NCBI RefSeq assembly: GCF_002001125.1
Contig: NZ_MUNV01000005.1
Location: 372,001 to 436,000, forward strand
DNA: 64,000 bases
Source of the DNA: Rhodanobacter sp. B04
Lineage (GTDB): Bacteria; Pseudomonadota; Gammaproteobacteria; Xanthomonadales; Rhodanobacteraceae
Direction of reading: 5' to 3'
A program made the translations under genes and the position numbers. Shown here piece after piece: positions 38,256 through 48,433 of the stretch (its first letter is position 1; the number at the start of each line of letters is the position of its first letter). The notes under the pieces were generated by a model. That model was not told the origin of the DNA. It searched no databases and saw only the letters and a program-made list of their open reading frames with translations.

Positions 38256-38852
38256 ATGCCTGACGCCATCGACAAGCTGCTGACCGACATCCGCGCCTGC
38301 CGGATCTGCACGGCGCACCTGCCGCTGGGCCCGCGTCCCGTGCTGCAGGCATCGGCCACAGCGAGATTGCTGATCGTCAGCCAGGCACCGGGACGCAAGG
38401 TGCACGACACCGGCATTCCGTTCAACGATGCCAGCGGCGAACGTCTGCGCGAATGGTTGAACATCGATCGCGACACCTTCTACGACGCCAGCCGCATCGC
38501 GATCGTGCCGATGGGCTTCTGCTTCCCCGGCACCGGCCGTGGCGGCGACCTGCCACCGCGACCCGAATGCGCGCCGACCTGGCATCCACGCCTGTTGCCG
38601 CTATTGAAACAGGTTCGACTGACCCTGCTGATCGGCCAGTACGCGCAGGCCGGCATCCTCGGCGTGGCGCGCGGCACGCGCCTCACCGACACGGTACTAA
38701 GCTGGCGCCATCATCTCGCCCATGGCCGGCTGCCACTGCCGCATCCCAGTCCACGCAACCGCTTGTGGCTGGTGCGCAATCCATGGTTCGAGGCCGACTT
38801 GCTGCCGCCGCTGCGCGAACGCGTGGCTGCTGTCCTGCATGCAGCAACCTGA
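38256..38852 (+). CDS. Uracil-DNA glycosylase family protein
   Basis: 198 residues. An N-terminal Cys pair (RACRIC), the glycosylase motif LLIVSQAPGRKVHDTG followed by PFNDASGERLREWL, and the late PLPHPSPRN motif match the compact UDG family 4/5-like superfamily (the HPSPRN His is typical). CAPTWHP offers another possible Fe-S cysteine. It is predicted to excise uracil or to be a diverged relative. It lies 46 bases downstream of the oxidase on the same strand. Confidence 0.8.
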   Translation: MPDAIDKLLTDIRACRICTAHLPLGPRPVLQASATARLLIVSQAPGRKVHDTGIPFNDASGERLREWLNIDRDTFYDASRIAIVPMGFCFPGTGRGGDLPPRPECAPTWHPRLLPLLKQVRLTLLIGQYAQAGILGVARGTRLTDTVLSWRHHLAHGRLPLPHPSPRNRLWLVRNPWFEADLLPPLRERVAAVLHAAT

Positions 38853-39075
38853 AAGGCCGCCCGCAGCAGCGCACAGGATGCACCTACAAATTCGGGAGGC
38901 TCGCGATGGAGATGGCCAGCGATTTTCGCGGGTTGCCGCTTTTGCCGGCTCCGCGCCACGGTCGCTGCAGCGCGCCTTGCCGGTTCCCGGCGGCTTCCTC
39001 TAACCTGCCCCGGCTGGTGGCCACGGGGCAGTTCCCTCGGCTGCGTCAGGGGACATACATGCCGGATACTTGCCC

Positions 39076-40353
39076 GTGAATCTGAAGCTTCGCCTGATCG
39101 TGATGAACTTCATGCAGTTCTACATCTGGGGGGCGTGGCTGCTGACCATCGGTACGTGGTGGTTCCAGACCTTGCACTGGTCGGGCACCAGCTTCGGCGC
39201 GATCTTCTCGACGATGGGCATCGCCTCGCTGTTCATGCCTTCGCTGGCCGGCATCGTGGCGGACAAGTGGGTCAACGCCGAACGGCTGTACGGCCTGTTC
39301 CACATCCTGGGCGCAGCGGTGCTGCTGGCGATCCCGCACGCGGGCGATCCGCAGCAGATGTTCTGGGTGGTGCTGCTGTACATGTGCTTCTACATGCCCA
39401 CCATCTCGCTCTCCATCGCGGTGGCGTACAACGCGCTGAAGCAGGATGGGCTGGACGTGGTGAGCACCTATCCGCCGATCCGCGTGTGGGGCACCGTCGG
39501 TTTCATCGCCGCCACCTGGACCACCAGCCTGCTGGGCTTCAAGGCCTCCGCCGCGCAGTTCCACGTGGCCGCGGGCGCTTCGCTGCTGCTGGGCCTGTAT
39601 GCCTTCACCCTGCCCAAGTGCCCGCCCAAGCTCGATGCCGCGTACAGCCGCAGCGTGATGGATCGGCTCGGCCTCACCTCGTTCGTGCTGTTCAAGAACC
39701 GCAACATGGCGGTGTTCTTCATCTTCGCCATGCTGCTCGGCGCGGCGCTGCAGCTCACCAACGCCTACGGCGACGCCTTCCTCAGCGACTTCGTCAAGGT
39801 GCCGGCCTACGCCAACCTGCTGACGGTGAAGTACTCCACCATCATCATCTCCATCTCGCAGTTCTCCGAAACCGCGTTCATCCTCACCATCCCATTCTTC
39901 CTCAAGCGCTTCGGCATCAAGGCGGTGATGACGATGAGCATGCTGGCCTGGGTGCTGCGCTTCGGCCTGTTCGGCTTCGGCAACCCGGCCGACGGCCTGT
40001 GGATGATCGTGCTCTCCTGCATCGTCTACGGCATGGCGTTCGACTTCTTCAACATCTCCGGCTCGCTGTTCGTGGAGAGCCAGGCCGACCCGAAGATCCG
40101 CGCCAGCGCACAGGGCCTGTTCATGCTGATGACCAACGGCGTCGGCGCGGTGCTGGGCAGCCTGATCGCGGGCTGGATGATCGACCGCTTCTTCATCGAC
40201 CATGCCTGCAACGACACCGTCGCCATCTGCAAGGACTGGCACGGCATCTGGCTGGCCTTCGCCGGCTATTCGCTGGTCATGGCCTTCCTGTTCGTGCCGC
40301 TGTTCCGGCACAAGCACCGGGCGCAGACGCTGCAGGCCCTGCCGACGCATTGA
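39076..40353 (+). CDS. Nucleoside:H+ symporter, NupG family
   Basis: 425 residues with about 12 membrane segments. Close resemblance to E. coli NupG throughout: MNLKLRL start, MPSLAGIVADKW, YPPIRVWGTVGFI, SISQFSETAFILTIPFFL and FDFFNISGSLFVE. It imports purine and pyrimidine nucleosides across the inner membrane. GTG at 39076 gives the family N-terminus; a TTG at 39070 is possible. Upstream (38853-39075) I find only a small CTGCCCC/GGGGCAG hairpin at about 39007-39033. Confidence 0.92.
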   Translation: MNLKLRLIVMNFMQFYIWGAWLLTIGTWWFQTLHWSGTSFGAIFSTMGIASLFMPSLAGIVADKWVNAERLYGLFHILGAAVLLAIPHAGDPQQMFWVVLLYMCFYMPTISLSIAVAYNALKQDGLDVVSTYPPIRVWGTVGFIAATWTTSLLGFKASAAQFHVAAGASLLLGLYAFTLPKCPPKLDAAYSRSVMDRLGLTSFVLFKNRNMAVFFIFAMLLGAALQLTNAYGDAFLSDFVKVPAYANLLTVKYSTIIISISQFSETAFILTIPFFLKRFGIKAVMTMSMLAWVLRFGLFGFGNPADGLWMIVLSCIVYGMAFDFFNISGSLFVESQADPKIRASAQGLFMLMTNGVGAVLGSLIAGWMIDRFFIDHACNDTVAICKDWHGIWLAFAGYSLVMAFLFVPLFRHKHRAQTLQALPTH

Positions 40354-40395
40354 CACCGCCGGGCCTGCAACGGCCCGGCCGGCTACAATGTGCGG

Positions 40396-41382
40396 ATGCG
40401 CATCGGCCCCTACCTCATCGACCCGCCCGTGGTGCTCGCCCCGATGGCGGGCGTCACCGACAAGCCGTTCCGCCTGCTGTGCAAGCGGCTGGGCGCGGGG
40501 CTGGCCGTGTCGGAGATGACCAACGCCGATCCACGCCTGTGGCATACGCGCAAATCGTTGCAGCGGATGGACCACGTCGGCGAACCCGAACCGGTCAGCG
40601 TGCAGATCGCCGGCTACGATCCGGCGATGCTGGCCGAGGCGGCCCGATTCAACGTCGCCAACGGCGCGCAGATCATCGACATCAACATGGGCTGCCCCGC
40701 GAAGAAGGTCTGTAACGTATGGTCGGGATCGGCCCTGCTGCAGGACGAACCGCTGGTGGCGCGCATCGTCAAGGCCGTGGTCGATGCCGTCGAGGTACCG
40801 GTAACGCTGAAGATCCGCACCGGTTGGGACCGGCAGAACAAGAACGCACTGAACATCGCGCACGTTGCCGAGGACAACGGCATCGCCGCGCTGGCCGTGC
40901 ATGGCCGCACCCGCGCCGACAAATACGAAGGCGAAGCCGAGTACGACACCATCACGGCGGTGAAGGCAGCCGTGCGCATCCCGGTGCTCGCGAACGGTGA
41001 TGTCAGTACGCCGCAGCAGGCGCACCACGTGCTCGACATCACCGGCGCCGATGCGCTGATGATTGGTCGCGGCGCACAGGGTCGGCCGTGGATCTTCCGC
41101 GAGATCGCGCACTACCTGGCCACCGGCCAACTGCTGCCCGAGCCCGAGCCGGCCGAAGTCGCCACGATCCTGCTCGGCCATCTCGAACAGCTCTACGCGT
41201 TCTACGGTGAATTGCAGGGCGTGCGCATCGCGCGCAAGCACCTGGGCTGGTACGCCAAGGATCGGCCGGAGAATGCCGCATTCCGGCAGGTGGTCAATCG
41301 CGCCGAATCGGCCGATACGCAGTTGCGCCTGACCCGCGAGTATTTCGCTGCACTCGCTGCCGGCGAACGCTTGGCAGCCTGA
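40396..41382 (+). CDS. dusB: tRNA-dihydrouridine synthase DusB
   Basis: 328 residues. VVLAPMAGVTDKPFRLLCKR, VQIAGYDPAMLAEAARF, DINMGCPAKKVCN (catalytic Cys near residue 100), VHGRTRADKYEGEA and ANGDVSTPQQA are DusB signatures of the FMN-dependent dihydrouridine synthases. It reduces a uridine in the tRNA D-loop. ATG at 40396 is preferred over a GTG six bases upstream. In E. coli dusB is co-transcribed with fis; no fis gene follows here. Confidence 0.93.
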   Translation: MRIGPYLIDPPVVLAPMAGVTDKPFRLLCKRLGAGLAVSEMTNADPRLWHTRKSLQRMDHVGEPEPVSVQIAGYDPAMLAEAARFNVANGAQIIDINMGCPAKKVCNVWSGSALLQDEPLVARIVKAVVDAVEVPVTLKIRTGWDRQNKNALNIAHVAEDNGIAALAVHGRTRADKYEGEAEYDTITAVKAAVRIPVLANGDVSTPQQAHHVLDITGADALMIGRGAQGRPWIFREIAHYLATGQLLPEPEPAEVATILLGHLEQLYAFYGELQGVRIARKHLGWYAKDRPENAAFRQVVNRAESADTQLRLTREYFAALAAGERLAA

Positions 41383-41524
41383 ACCACGATCCCCGTGTCT
41401 GGCCCCGGTCGATTCGACGAAAACGATTGGTCGATTGGCGGCAAGCCAGCCTGTCGTTCCTGCATCACCCGATGCATGGTTTGACTTCGGACGTCCATAC
41501 GGCTAATTTTTGCCACGCTGATGG

Positions 41525-41710
41525 TAACTATCTCTTCATGCGAATAAAGAGATGACTCAAGGGAAGCCGGTGTGAATCCGGCGCTGCCCCGCAGCGGTAT
41601 GTGGAAACGACCTCCGTTACATGCACTGGACGCGATGCGTCCGGGAAGCGACGGACAGTAGGCTGAGCCGTACGTCCACGAGCCCGAATACCTGCCTCAG
41701 CCGGAAGCGT
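41525..41710 (+). promoter_or_regulatory. Cobalamin (B12) riboswitch upstream of metE
   Basis: The stretch contains AAGGGAAGCCGGTGTGAATC, the GCTGCCCCGCAGCGG core and AGCCCGAATACCTGCCT (41681-41697, B12-box-like). These are the conserved elements of adenosylcobalamin riboswitches in correct order. A downstream hairpin GAAGCG/CGCTTC (41704-41723) may be part of the expression platform. About 200 bases of leader remain before metE. It should lower MetE synthesis when cobalamin is available for MetH. Bases 41383-41524 hold nothing I recognise beyond the presumed promoter. Confidence 0.93.
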
Positions 41711-41907
41711 GCATGCGCGCTTCTGTCCGACCTGGCGTTTCCGCGGGGGAACACCGGAGCCCGTGCGCCCTCCGTCATATGCGGATGATGCGCTGGCTTC
41801 GCTCATCCCGCGGCAGTGCCGGCTCGCCCGCGGGGGCGAAGGTCAAAGGCACAGCGATCATGCTGGTCATCCTTCGTTCCTCTTTGCCCATTGCAAGAGG
41901 AAATCCA

Positions 41908-44208
41908 ATGTCACTCGTTACCTATTCAGGCTTTCCGCGCATCGGCCTCAAGCGTGAACTCAAGCGCTCGCTTGAATCACACTGGCGCGGTGAAATCAGT
42001 GCAGAGGCGCTGTCCGACACCGCCAGCATGTTGCGTCATCGGCATTGGCAGCTGGCCGCGGACGCCGGTGCCGATGTCGTGCCGTGCAATGACTTCAGCC
42101 TGTATGACCATGTACTCGACACAGCCGTGCTGTTTGACGCCATTCCGTCGCGCTATCGGCCGCTGTTCGCCAAAAACCCCCTGGACGGCTATTTCGCGAT
42201 GGCCCGCGGCCACAAGCGCGACGGCCATGACCTGCATGCGCTGGAAATGACCAAATGGTTCGACACCAACTACCACTACCTGGTGCCCGAACTGGAGGCT
42301 GGTCAACGTTTTGCGCTCAGCGGCGACAAGCCACTCGCTGAATTCCGCGAAGCGCAGGCACAAGGTCATCGGGCACGCCCCATACTGCTCGGCCCGGTTT
42401 CGTTCCTGCTGCTCTCCAAGGCTGTCGACGGCAGCGACCGCCTGGCGTTGCTGGACAATCTGCTGCCCGTCTACGTCGAGCTGCTCGAACAACTGGCGGA
42501 CGCCGGTGCCGACTGGGTGCAACTTGACGAGCCCTGTCTTGCGCTCGATCAGGATGACGATGACCACGCCGCTTATCGGCGTGCCTACGCTGCACTGGCC
42601 AGGGCGCGCACACCACGACTGCTGCTGGCGAGTTACTTCGGCGCCTTGGGCGACAACCTGAAGCTGGCAACTGCGCTGCCGGTGGATGGGCTGCACATCG
42701 ATCTGGTGCGTGCGCCGGAACAGCTCGACAGTGTGCTGGACGCGCTGCCGCCCAGCCATATCCTCAGTGTCGGCGTGGTCGATGGGCGCAACATCTGGCG
42801 CAGCCAGCCCGAGCGCGTGCTGCCGCTGTTGCACAAGGCTCGGGCGCGCATCGGCAGTGAACGCCTGTGGCTCGCACCATCCTGCTCGTTGCTGCACGTG
42901 CCGATCGATCTCGCGGCGGAAACCACACTCGATCCAGCGCGCCTTGCCCCCATGGCGTTCGCCCGGCAGAAAATCGAGGAGCTGCGCGTGTATGCCGATG
43001 CGCTCGCCGGCCTGCCGGAAGCCGACGCCGCACTGGCGGCGCAGCAGGCCCTGTTGACTGCACAGGCACATGCACCTGGCGTCATCGATACCGGGGTTCG
43101 CAGCCGCCTGCGCGCACTCAACCCGCAGGCGACCTTGCGTCGCTCCGGCTATCCCATACGCCAGCTGACACAGTCCGAGACCTTGGCATTGCCGCCGCTG
43201 CCGACCACCACGATCGGCTCCTTCCCGCAAACCGACGAGTTGCGCAAGGCGCGTGCCGCCCATCGTGCCGGCAGGCTGGACGATGCCGCCTACAACGCCC
43301 TGCTGGAAGCCGAAGTCGAACGTGTAGTGCGTTTCCAGGAACACATCGGTCTGGACGTCCTGGTGCACGGCGAACCCGAACGCAACGACATGGTCGAGTA
43401 CTTCGGCGAACAACTGGATGGCTATCTGTTCACCAAGCTTGGTTGGGTGCAGAGCTACGGTTCGCGCTGCGTGAAGCCACCGGTGATCTATGGCGATATC
43501 GCCCGTCGCGCACCGATGACCGTGCATTGGTCGAGCTACGCGCAATCGCTGACCGAAAAGCCGATGAAGGGCATGCTGACCGGCCCGGTGACGATGTTGC
43601 AATGGTCGTTCGTGCGCGACGATCTGCCGCGCGAGACTGTCTGCCGGCAGATCGCGCTGGCCTTGCGCGACGAAGTGCATGACCTGGAAGCCGCCGGTAT
43701 CCATGTGATCCAGATCGACGAGCCGGCGCTGCGCGAAGGCCTGCCACTGCGCCGCAGCGAGTGGCCTGCGTATCTGGCATGGGCCATGGAATGCTTCCGC
43801 ATCACCGCCGGCGGCGTGCGCGACGCGACGCAGATCCACACGCATATGTGCTACTCGGAGTTCAACGACATCATCGATGCGGTGGCCGCGATGGATGCCG
43901 ATGTGATCTCGATCGAGACCAGCCGCTCGCGGATGGAACTGCTCGACGCGTTCGTGCGCTTTCGCTACCCCAACGGCATCGGCCCGGGCGTGTACGACAT
44001 CCACTCACCGCGCGTGCCCGAACCGGCGGAAATGCTCGACCTGCTGCACAAGGCGCTCGACGTGCTGCAACCGGACCAGCTCTGGATCAATCCCGATTGC
44101 GGGCTGAAGACCCGAGGCTGGCCCGAGGTGGAGCTGGCACTGCGCCACATGGTTGGTGCCGCGCAGCAGTTGCGAAGCGAACTCAAACTGCTGGTATGCG
44201 ACTTTTAA
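41908..44208 (+). CDS. metE: Cobalamin-independent methionine synthase MetE
   Basis: 766 residues, full length. The N-terminal [15 protein letters not shown] motif, the [13 protein letters not shown] substrate loop, and the C-terminal zinc ligands HTHMCYSEF (His and Cys) and [11 protein letters not shown] (Cys near residue 731) are all intact. It transfers methyl from 5-methyltetrahydropteroyl-tri-L-glutamate to homocysteine. The ATG at 41908 has AGAGGAAA upstream; frames beginning earlier run through the riboswitch. metK follows, so methionine and SAM synthesis are adjacent. Confidence 0.97.
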   Translation: MSLVTYSGFPRIGLKRELKRSLESHWRGEISAEALSDTASMLRHRHWQLAADAGADVVPCNDFSLYDHVLDTAVLFDAIPSRYRPLFAKNPLDGYFAMARGHKRDGHDLHALEMTKWFDTNYHYLVPELEAGQRFALSGDKPLAEFREAQAQGHRARPILLGPVSFLLLSKAVDGSDRLALLDNLLPVYVELLEQLADAGADWVQLDEPCLALDQDDDDHAAYRRAYAALARARTPRLLLASYFGALGDNLKLATALPVDGLHIDLVRAPEQLDSVLDALPPSHILSVGVVDGRNIWRSQPERVLPLLHKARARIGSERLWLAPSCSLLHVPIDLAAETTLDPARLAPMAFARQKIEELRVYADALAGLPEADAALAAQQALLTAQAHAPGVIDTGVRSRLRALNPQATLRRSGYPIRQLTQSETLALPPLPTTTIGSFPQTDELRKARAAHRAGRLDDAAYNALLEAEVERVVRFQEHIGLDVLVHGEPERNDMVEYFGEQLDGYLFTKLGWVQSYGSRCVKPPVIYGDIARRAPMTVHWSSYAQSLTEKPMKGMLTGPVTMLQWSFVRDDLPRETVCRQIALALRDEVHDLEAAGIHVIQIDEPALREGLPLRRSEWPAYLAWAMECFRITAGGVRDATQIHTHMCYSEFNDIIDAVAAMDADVISIETSRSRMELLDAFVRFRYPNGIGPGVYDIHSPRVPEPAEMLDLLHKALDVLQPDQLWINPDCGLKTRGWPEVELALRHMVGAAQQLRSELKLLVCDF

Positions 44209-44229
44209 CCCTCCTCCTGCTCATAGGCT

Positions 44230-44330
44230 CCTCCCCCTGCTCGCAGGGGGAGGCTGGGAGGGGGTTACCCGGCCTTGCGACAGAGATCAAAAGCACCCTT
44301 CCCCGGCCCTCCCCTGCGCACAGGGGAGGG
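44230..44330. repeat. Pair of G/C-rich hairpin repeats between metE and metK
   Basis: Two similar 10-bp perfect palindromes: CCTCCCCCTG/CAGGGGGAGG (44230-44253) and CCCTCCCCTG/CAGGGGAGGG (44307-44330), each with a four-base loop (CTCG or CGCA). Together they look like a composite intergenic palindromic repeat. They may also attenuate or stabilise the metE transcript. No gene lies in 44209-44463. Confidence 0.75.
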
Positions 44331-44463
44331 AGCGCCAAGGGCGACTGAACATGCGCCTAACCCCGCAGCCACCAAAATCAGCCCGGGCTGCAAAACCGGG
44401 AGCGTCGATGTATCATGTCGGGCTTCTTTATCTCTCTATCCGCACGAAAGGATATATACCGCG

Positions 44464-45663
44464 ATGTCCAACTACCTGTTCACCTCCGAATCGGTCTCCG
44501 AAGGCCATCCGGACAAAGTCGCCGACCAGATCTCCGACGCCGTGCTCGACGCGATCCTCGCGCAGGACCCGCGCGCCCGCGTCGCTTGCGAAACCATGGT
44601 CAAGACCGGCGTGGCGATCGTCGCCGGCGAGGTCACCACGAGTGCCTGGATCGATCTGGAGGCGCTGACCCGCAAGGTCATCGTCGACATCGGCTACAAC
44701 TCCAGCGAAGTCGGTTTCGACGGCGAGACCTGCGGCGTGCTGAACCTGATCGGCAAGCAGTCGCCGGACATCAACCAGGGCGTGGACCGCAAGAACCCGG
44801 AAGACCAGGGTGCCGGCGACCAGGGCCTTATGTTCGGCTATGCGACGAACGAGACGAAGGACATGATGCCGGCGGCGATCTACTACTCGCACCGCCTGGT
44901 CGAGCAGCAGGCCAAGGTCCGCAAGAAGAAGAACTCGCCGCTGCCATGGCTGCGCCCGGATGCCAAGAGCCAAGTCACCCTGCGCTACGAGAATGGCGTG
45001 GCGACCGCGATCGACGCCGTGGTGCTGTCGACCCAGCACGATCCGAGCGTGAAGCAGAAGGACCTGATCGAGGCCGTGCGCGAGCACATCCTCAAGCCCG
45101 TGCTGCCGGCCAAGCTGCTGCACAAGGGCACCAAGTTCCACATCAATCCGACCGGCAAGTTCGTCATCGGTGGCCCGGTGGGCGACTGCGGCCTGACCGG
45201 CCGCAAGATCATCGTCGACACCTACGGCGGCTGGGCCCGTCACGGTGGCGGTGCGTTCTCGGGCAAGGATCCGTCCAAGGTCGACCGCTCGGCCGCCTAC
45301 GCCGCGCGTTACGTGGCCAAGAACATCGTGGCCGCCGGCATTGCCGACCGCTGCGAAGTGCAGGTGAGCTACGCGATCGGCGTGGCGCATCCGACCTCGA
45401 TCTCGGTGACCACGTTCGGCACCGGCAAGATCAGCGACGAGAAGATCGAGAAGCTGATCCGCAAGCATTTCGACCTGCGCCCTTATGGCATCCTCAAGAT
45501 GCTCGACCTGGTCCATCCGATGTACCAGCAGACCGCCAGCTACGGTCACTTCGGCCGTACCCCGTACGAGATGAAGGATGCCAGCGGCAACACCTTCACC
45601 GCGTTCTCGTGGGAAAAGACCGATCGCGCCGAAGCGCTGCGCAAGGATGCCGGACTGAAGTAA
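44464..45663 (+). CDS. metK: S-adenosylmethionine synthetase MetK
   Basis: 399 residues. [20 protein letters not shown], the [11 protein letters not shown] hexapeptide region near residue 116, and [20 protein letters not shown] (P-loop-like) are diagnostic. It makes SAM from methionine and ATP. ATG at 44464 gives the family N-terminus [11 protein letters not shown]. The 5' leader was inspected for SAM or SAH riboswitch cores and none was recognised. Confidence 0.98.
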   Translation: MSNYLFTSESVSEGHPDKVADQISDAVLDAILAQDPRARVACETMVKTGVAIVAGEVTTSAWIDLEALTRKVIVDIGYNSSEVGFDGETCGVLNLIGKQSPDINQGVDRKNPEDQGAGDQGLMFGYATNETKDMMPAAIYYSHRLVEQQAKVRKKKNSPLPWLRPDAKSQVTLRYENGVATAIDAVVLSTQHDPSVKQKDLIEAVREHILKPVLPAKLLHKGTKFHINPTGKFVIGGPVGDCGLTGRKIIVDTYGGWARHGGGAFSGKDPSKVDRSAAYAARYVAKNIVAAGIADRCEVQVSYAIGVAHPTSISVTTFGTGKISDEKIEKLIRKHFDLRPYGILKMLDLVHPMYQQTASYGHFGRTPYEMKDASGNTFTAFSWEKTDRAEALRKDAGLK

Positions 45664-45694
45664 GCCGGTAACATTGCTGTGATGTGCTGACAAG

Positions 45695-45725
45695 AACGGG
45701 CCGACTCAAACGGCCCGTTTTTTTA
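45695..45725 (+). terminator. Rho-independent terminator of metK
   Basis: A 9-bp stem AACGGGCCG/CGGCCCGTT with a 7-base loop is followed by a run of T (45718-45724). It lies 32 bases after the metK stop. Confidence 0.93.
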
Positions 45726-46209
45726 TTCAGAGCCAACGCCATTCGCAAGAAATAGCGACATGGCTCATGCACTAAAAGCAGAGAGCATGTCCCTCGATCG
45801 GAGCGAATTGAAAGATCGATCCAGGCACGTGCGTAACGAATGATCATCTCGACATCACATACTCAATACGCAGCGAGATGCATAAGCAAAGACCGCAAGA
45901 ACACATGCGAGCTCAATTCGACTATCAACCTTGACACTCCATTCACCTACACAGCCACTGGCTGAACGCTTGCAAGGTACTGCAGATATCGCCTGCTCCT
46001 GCATGATAAAATCGGGCTTCGCATCTACTGATATCGCTAAACACGAACCATCACTGAGGGGCACGATCGGCATGCTGCTGCGACACGCATGCTGTTCATG
46101 GCAGTGATTCCGGAACAAACGGCGAAATTCGACCACCAGCACATCTCGTTGCCCTGACCTATTGCGACACGCGCCAAAAACCGTCTTCGGAATTCCGGAA
46201 GCATTCTTT
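45726..46209. other. Gene-free AT-richer stretch before the polysaccharide locus
   Basis: About 480 bases with composition shifted away from the housekeeping genes on its left. No frame has recognisable content; a 122-codon minus-strand frame (45855-46223) is unconvincing. No JUMPstart/ops sequence, tRNA or attachment site was recognised. It marks the boundary between the core genome and the surface-polysaccharide locus. Confidence 0.5.
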
Positions 46210-46238
46210 TTGACATGATTCAATTAGGACACTAAGAC
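46210..46238 (+). promoter_or_regulatory. Candidate promoter of wecA
   Basis: Consensus -35 TTGACA (46210-46215), 17-base spacer, -10 TAAGAC (46233-46238). The predicted start near 46245 leaves a leader of about 14 bases carrying CAGGA, a usable ribosome-binding site for ATG 46259 but not for ATG 46244. Confidence 0.5.
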
Positions 46239-46258
46239 CTCCTATGCAGGACACACGG

Positions 46259-47368
46259 ATGCTGCTTGCTTGCCTGGTCGCCGCATGCACCTCAGCATTG
46301 GCGATAGCGGTTCTGCGCCGATTAGCCATCCCCCTGGGCCTGGTCGATCATCCGAACGAGCGCAAACATCACGTAGGCAGCGTCCCATTGGTTGGCGGCT
46401 TGGCCATTTTCATGGGTGTGCTCGCTGGTGCGCTCTGCTATGGCCGGTTCCATACGTTTCTGAACACCCTGCTGAGCACTGCGGCCGTACTTGCCTTGCT
46501 TGGTGCATTGGATGATCGATTCGACCTGAGCGTACGGGTTCGCTTGCTGGTTCAGACCATTGCGATCCTGGCCGTCATCGCCAGCACGGGCGTGTATGTC
46601 CACACCTTGGGGCACATCTACGGTTACGAGCTGGAGCTCGGCTGGTTGGGCATACCGTTGACCGTCGTCGCCGTGATCGGTCTGCTGAACGCCTTCAACA
46701 TGATGGATGGCATCGATGGCCTCGCTGGCAGTCTGGCGCTGGTAAGCATCGCTGCGATCGTCATGTTTGCGGGACCACTTCCATTGCACAGCGGCATGGC
46801 ACTCATGACGCTATTGGCCGCTGCAGTAATTCCATATCTAGCTGCGAATCTAGGCTTTATGGGCCGCAAAATTTTTATGGGTGATGCTGGCAGCATGTTC
46901 GTTGGCTATCTATTGGCTTGGGCCTTGATCCACATGAGCCAAGAGCCAGGAACACGTCTGTCGCCAGTCAATGTCCTGTGGTGCGTGGCTTTGCCTGTAC
47001 TTGATACCTTTGCTGTGATGTACCGCCGGTTACGCCAAGGGAAGTCGCCATTTAAGCCGGATCGCGGGCACATTCACCACATCCTGCTTCGCGCTGGCCT
47101 AAGTTCACGTGCAACGCTAATTGCTCTCGTTGCGCTAGCCGCTTCCATTGCTTTCGTGGGTAGCGTAGCTCGCTCACTCGGTGCCGGAGCTGGCTCCAAT
47201 CTGGCGATATTTTGCATCTTTGGCGGCGTCTACATAATGACTGTTACACGAATCTGGGTTCGTCAGAATGCACAACCAATCAGCGCCTCGACTCGGATTA
47301 ATGCAGCCAATGACGACCGCATTACGAACAAAGTTGCAATGATTAAAGCAGCGCGTCCTGCCGATTAA
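46259..47368 (+). CDS. wecA: Undecaprenyl-phosphate GlcNAc-1-phosphate transferase (WecA-like)
   Basis: 369 residues with about ten or eleven membrane segments. GLVDHPNERKHH, the LGALDDRFDL loop, NAFNMMDGIDGLAG near residue 143, FMGDAGSMFVGY near residue 206 and the RGHIHHILLRAG His motif are hallmarks of the polyprenyl-phosphate N-acetylhexosamine-1-phosphate transferases. It starts O-antigen or enterobacterial-type glycans on the lipid carrier. An ATG at 46244 is also in frame, but CCTCCT rather than AGGAGG lies before it. It heads the polysaccharide locus. Confidence 0.9.
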   Translation: MLLACLVAACTSALAIAVLRRLAIPLGLVDHPNERKHHVGSVPLVGGLAIFMGVLAGALCYGRFHTFLNTLLSTAAVLALLGALDDRFDLSVRVRLLVQTIAILAVIASTGVYVHTLGHIYGYELELGWLGIPLTVVAVIGLLNAFNMMDGIDGLAGSLALVSIAAIVMFAGPLPLHSGMALMTLLAAAVIPYLAANLGFMGRKIFMGDAGSMFVGYLLAWALIHMSQEPGTRLSPVNVLWCVALPVLDTFAVMYRRLRQGKSPFKPDRGHIHHILLRAGLSSRATLIALVALAASIAFVGSVARSLGAGAGSNLAIFCIFGGVYIMTVTRIWVRQNAQPISASTRINAANDDRITNKVAMIKAARPAD

Positions 47369-47651
47369 TAGCTTTCGAACCTATGGCAAGGCCATCAGAT
47401 AGGGGCTGATCAAGCTCCATCTCGTCAGTAGTCATTAGCTAAATAACAGCCCCACTGGATGTGCGGCATGCATGATTATGCCTACAAATGCATCGAAATT
47501 GCCCATATCAGCGCCATCAAGAGCTGCATACCGCTCCCATGCCAAGAGGAAATTAGCACTGACTAAGCGCAGATATTTCTATGTATACAGAAACTATAGT
47601 GTGAACTATCTTCGAGCCACCAAGTTTCAGCGCTCCGGTTAATCACACGAT

Positions 47652-48401
47652 ATGTACTTCCCGCCCTTCTTTTACGGATACAGCCACCCGATTACGCATG
47701 CAGTGGTTATATGCCTTATCGGGTTGATCTTCGTACTGACGCGTCACCGTCGCATCGGCTTGGGCATCGTAACTCTTGGAGCTCTATGGGTCACCTTCTG
47801 CGCCATGCCAGTATTTGTCGATCACTTGCAGCGCGGCCTCGAAGACCAATACGCCATCAAGCCGGCCTCAGCCTACCCTAACGAGGGCGCTATCGTCGTA
47901 CTCGGTGGTGATATACCGCCACATGAAAACAGCGATTGGAACGACGATACGAACATTACGGCAGCCACTCGTGCCGGCTTCGGCTATCTGCTCTTCAAGG
48001 CGCAGCGCGCACCACTCGTTCTGCTTTCAGCAGGTCATGGCGGCGCACAGGACATGGCTCGCATGCTTGAGCAGCAAGGTGTCCCATCCACGGCGCTATT
48101 GATCGAGGATCGCAGTAAAACCACCTATGAAAACGCGCTTTACTCGGCAGCCATACTCAGACACCAAGGCATACAGCGCATTCTGCTGGTGACCTCGGCT
48201 CTACACATGCCGCGAGCAGTCGCCAGCTTCCGTAAACAGGGAATGGACGTAGTACCCGCGCCAGCGTTTAGCTCTCAGCTAAATAGTCCCTTTCGAGATA
48301 ACCATCGATGGCGACCACAGCGTGCGGAGCTGTGGCGTTGCTCGCATATTTTGCATGAATACCTTGGCCTGTGGATCTACAAGCTTCGTGGCCTCGCCTA
48401 A
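47652..48401 (+). CDS. YdcF/ElyC-family membrane protein (DUF218)
   Basis: 249 residues. Two N-terminal transmembrane segments are followed by a DUF218 domain: GAIVVLGGDIPP, LVLLSAGHGGAQDMA, LLIEDRSKTTYENALYSA and LLVTSALHMPRAVASFRKQG. E. coli ElyC of this family affects envelope biogenesis and undecaprenyl-phosphate use, which suits a place beside wecA; the exact reaction is unknown. The 283-base gap before it (47369-47651) is AT-rich, contains a possible -10 box TATAGT, and has no gene. Confidence 0.85.
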   Translation: MYFPPFFYGYSHPITHAVVICLIGLIFVLTRHRRIGLGIVTLGALWVTFCAMPVFVDHLQRGLEDQYAIKPASAYPNEGAIVVLGGDIPPHENSDWNDDTNITAATRAGFGYLLFKAQRAPLVLLSAGHGGAQDMARMLEQQGVPSTALLIEDRSKTTYENALYSAAILRHQGIQRILLVTSALHMPRAVASFRKQGMDVVPAPAFSSQLNSPFRDNHRWRPQRAELWRCSHILHEYLGLWIYKLRGLA

Positions 48402-48433
48402 ACTTCCGCACTCGACATAAGCGTCATCGCATT

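Noticed and set aside
44331-44463. Possible SAM or SAH riboswitch upstream of metK
   Set aside because: None of the conserved cores of the SAM-I, SAM-II or SAH classes was found; only short GC-rich stems are present.
45855-46223. 122-codon minus-strand frame before wecA
   Set aside because: No recognisable motif, Cys/Ser/Arg-rich random-looking composition, no ribosome-binding site, and it overlaps the wecA promoter region.
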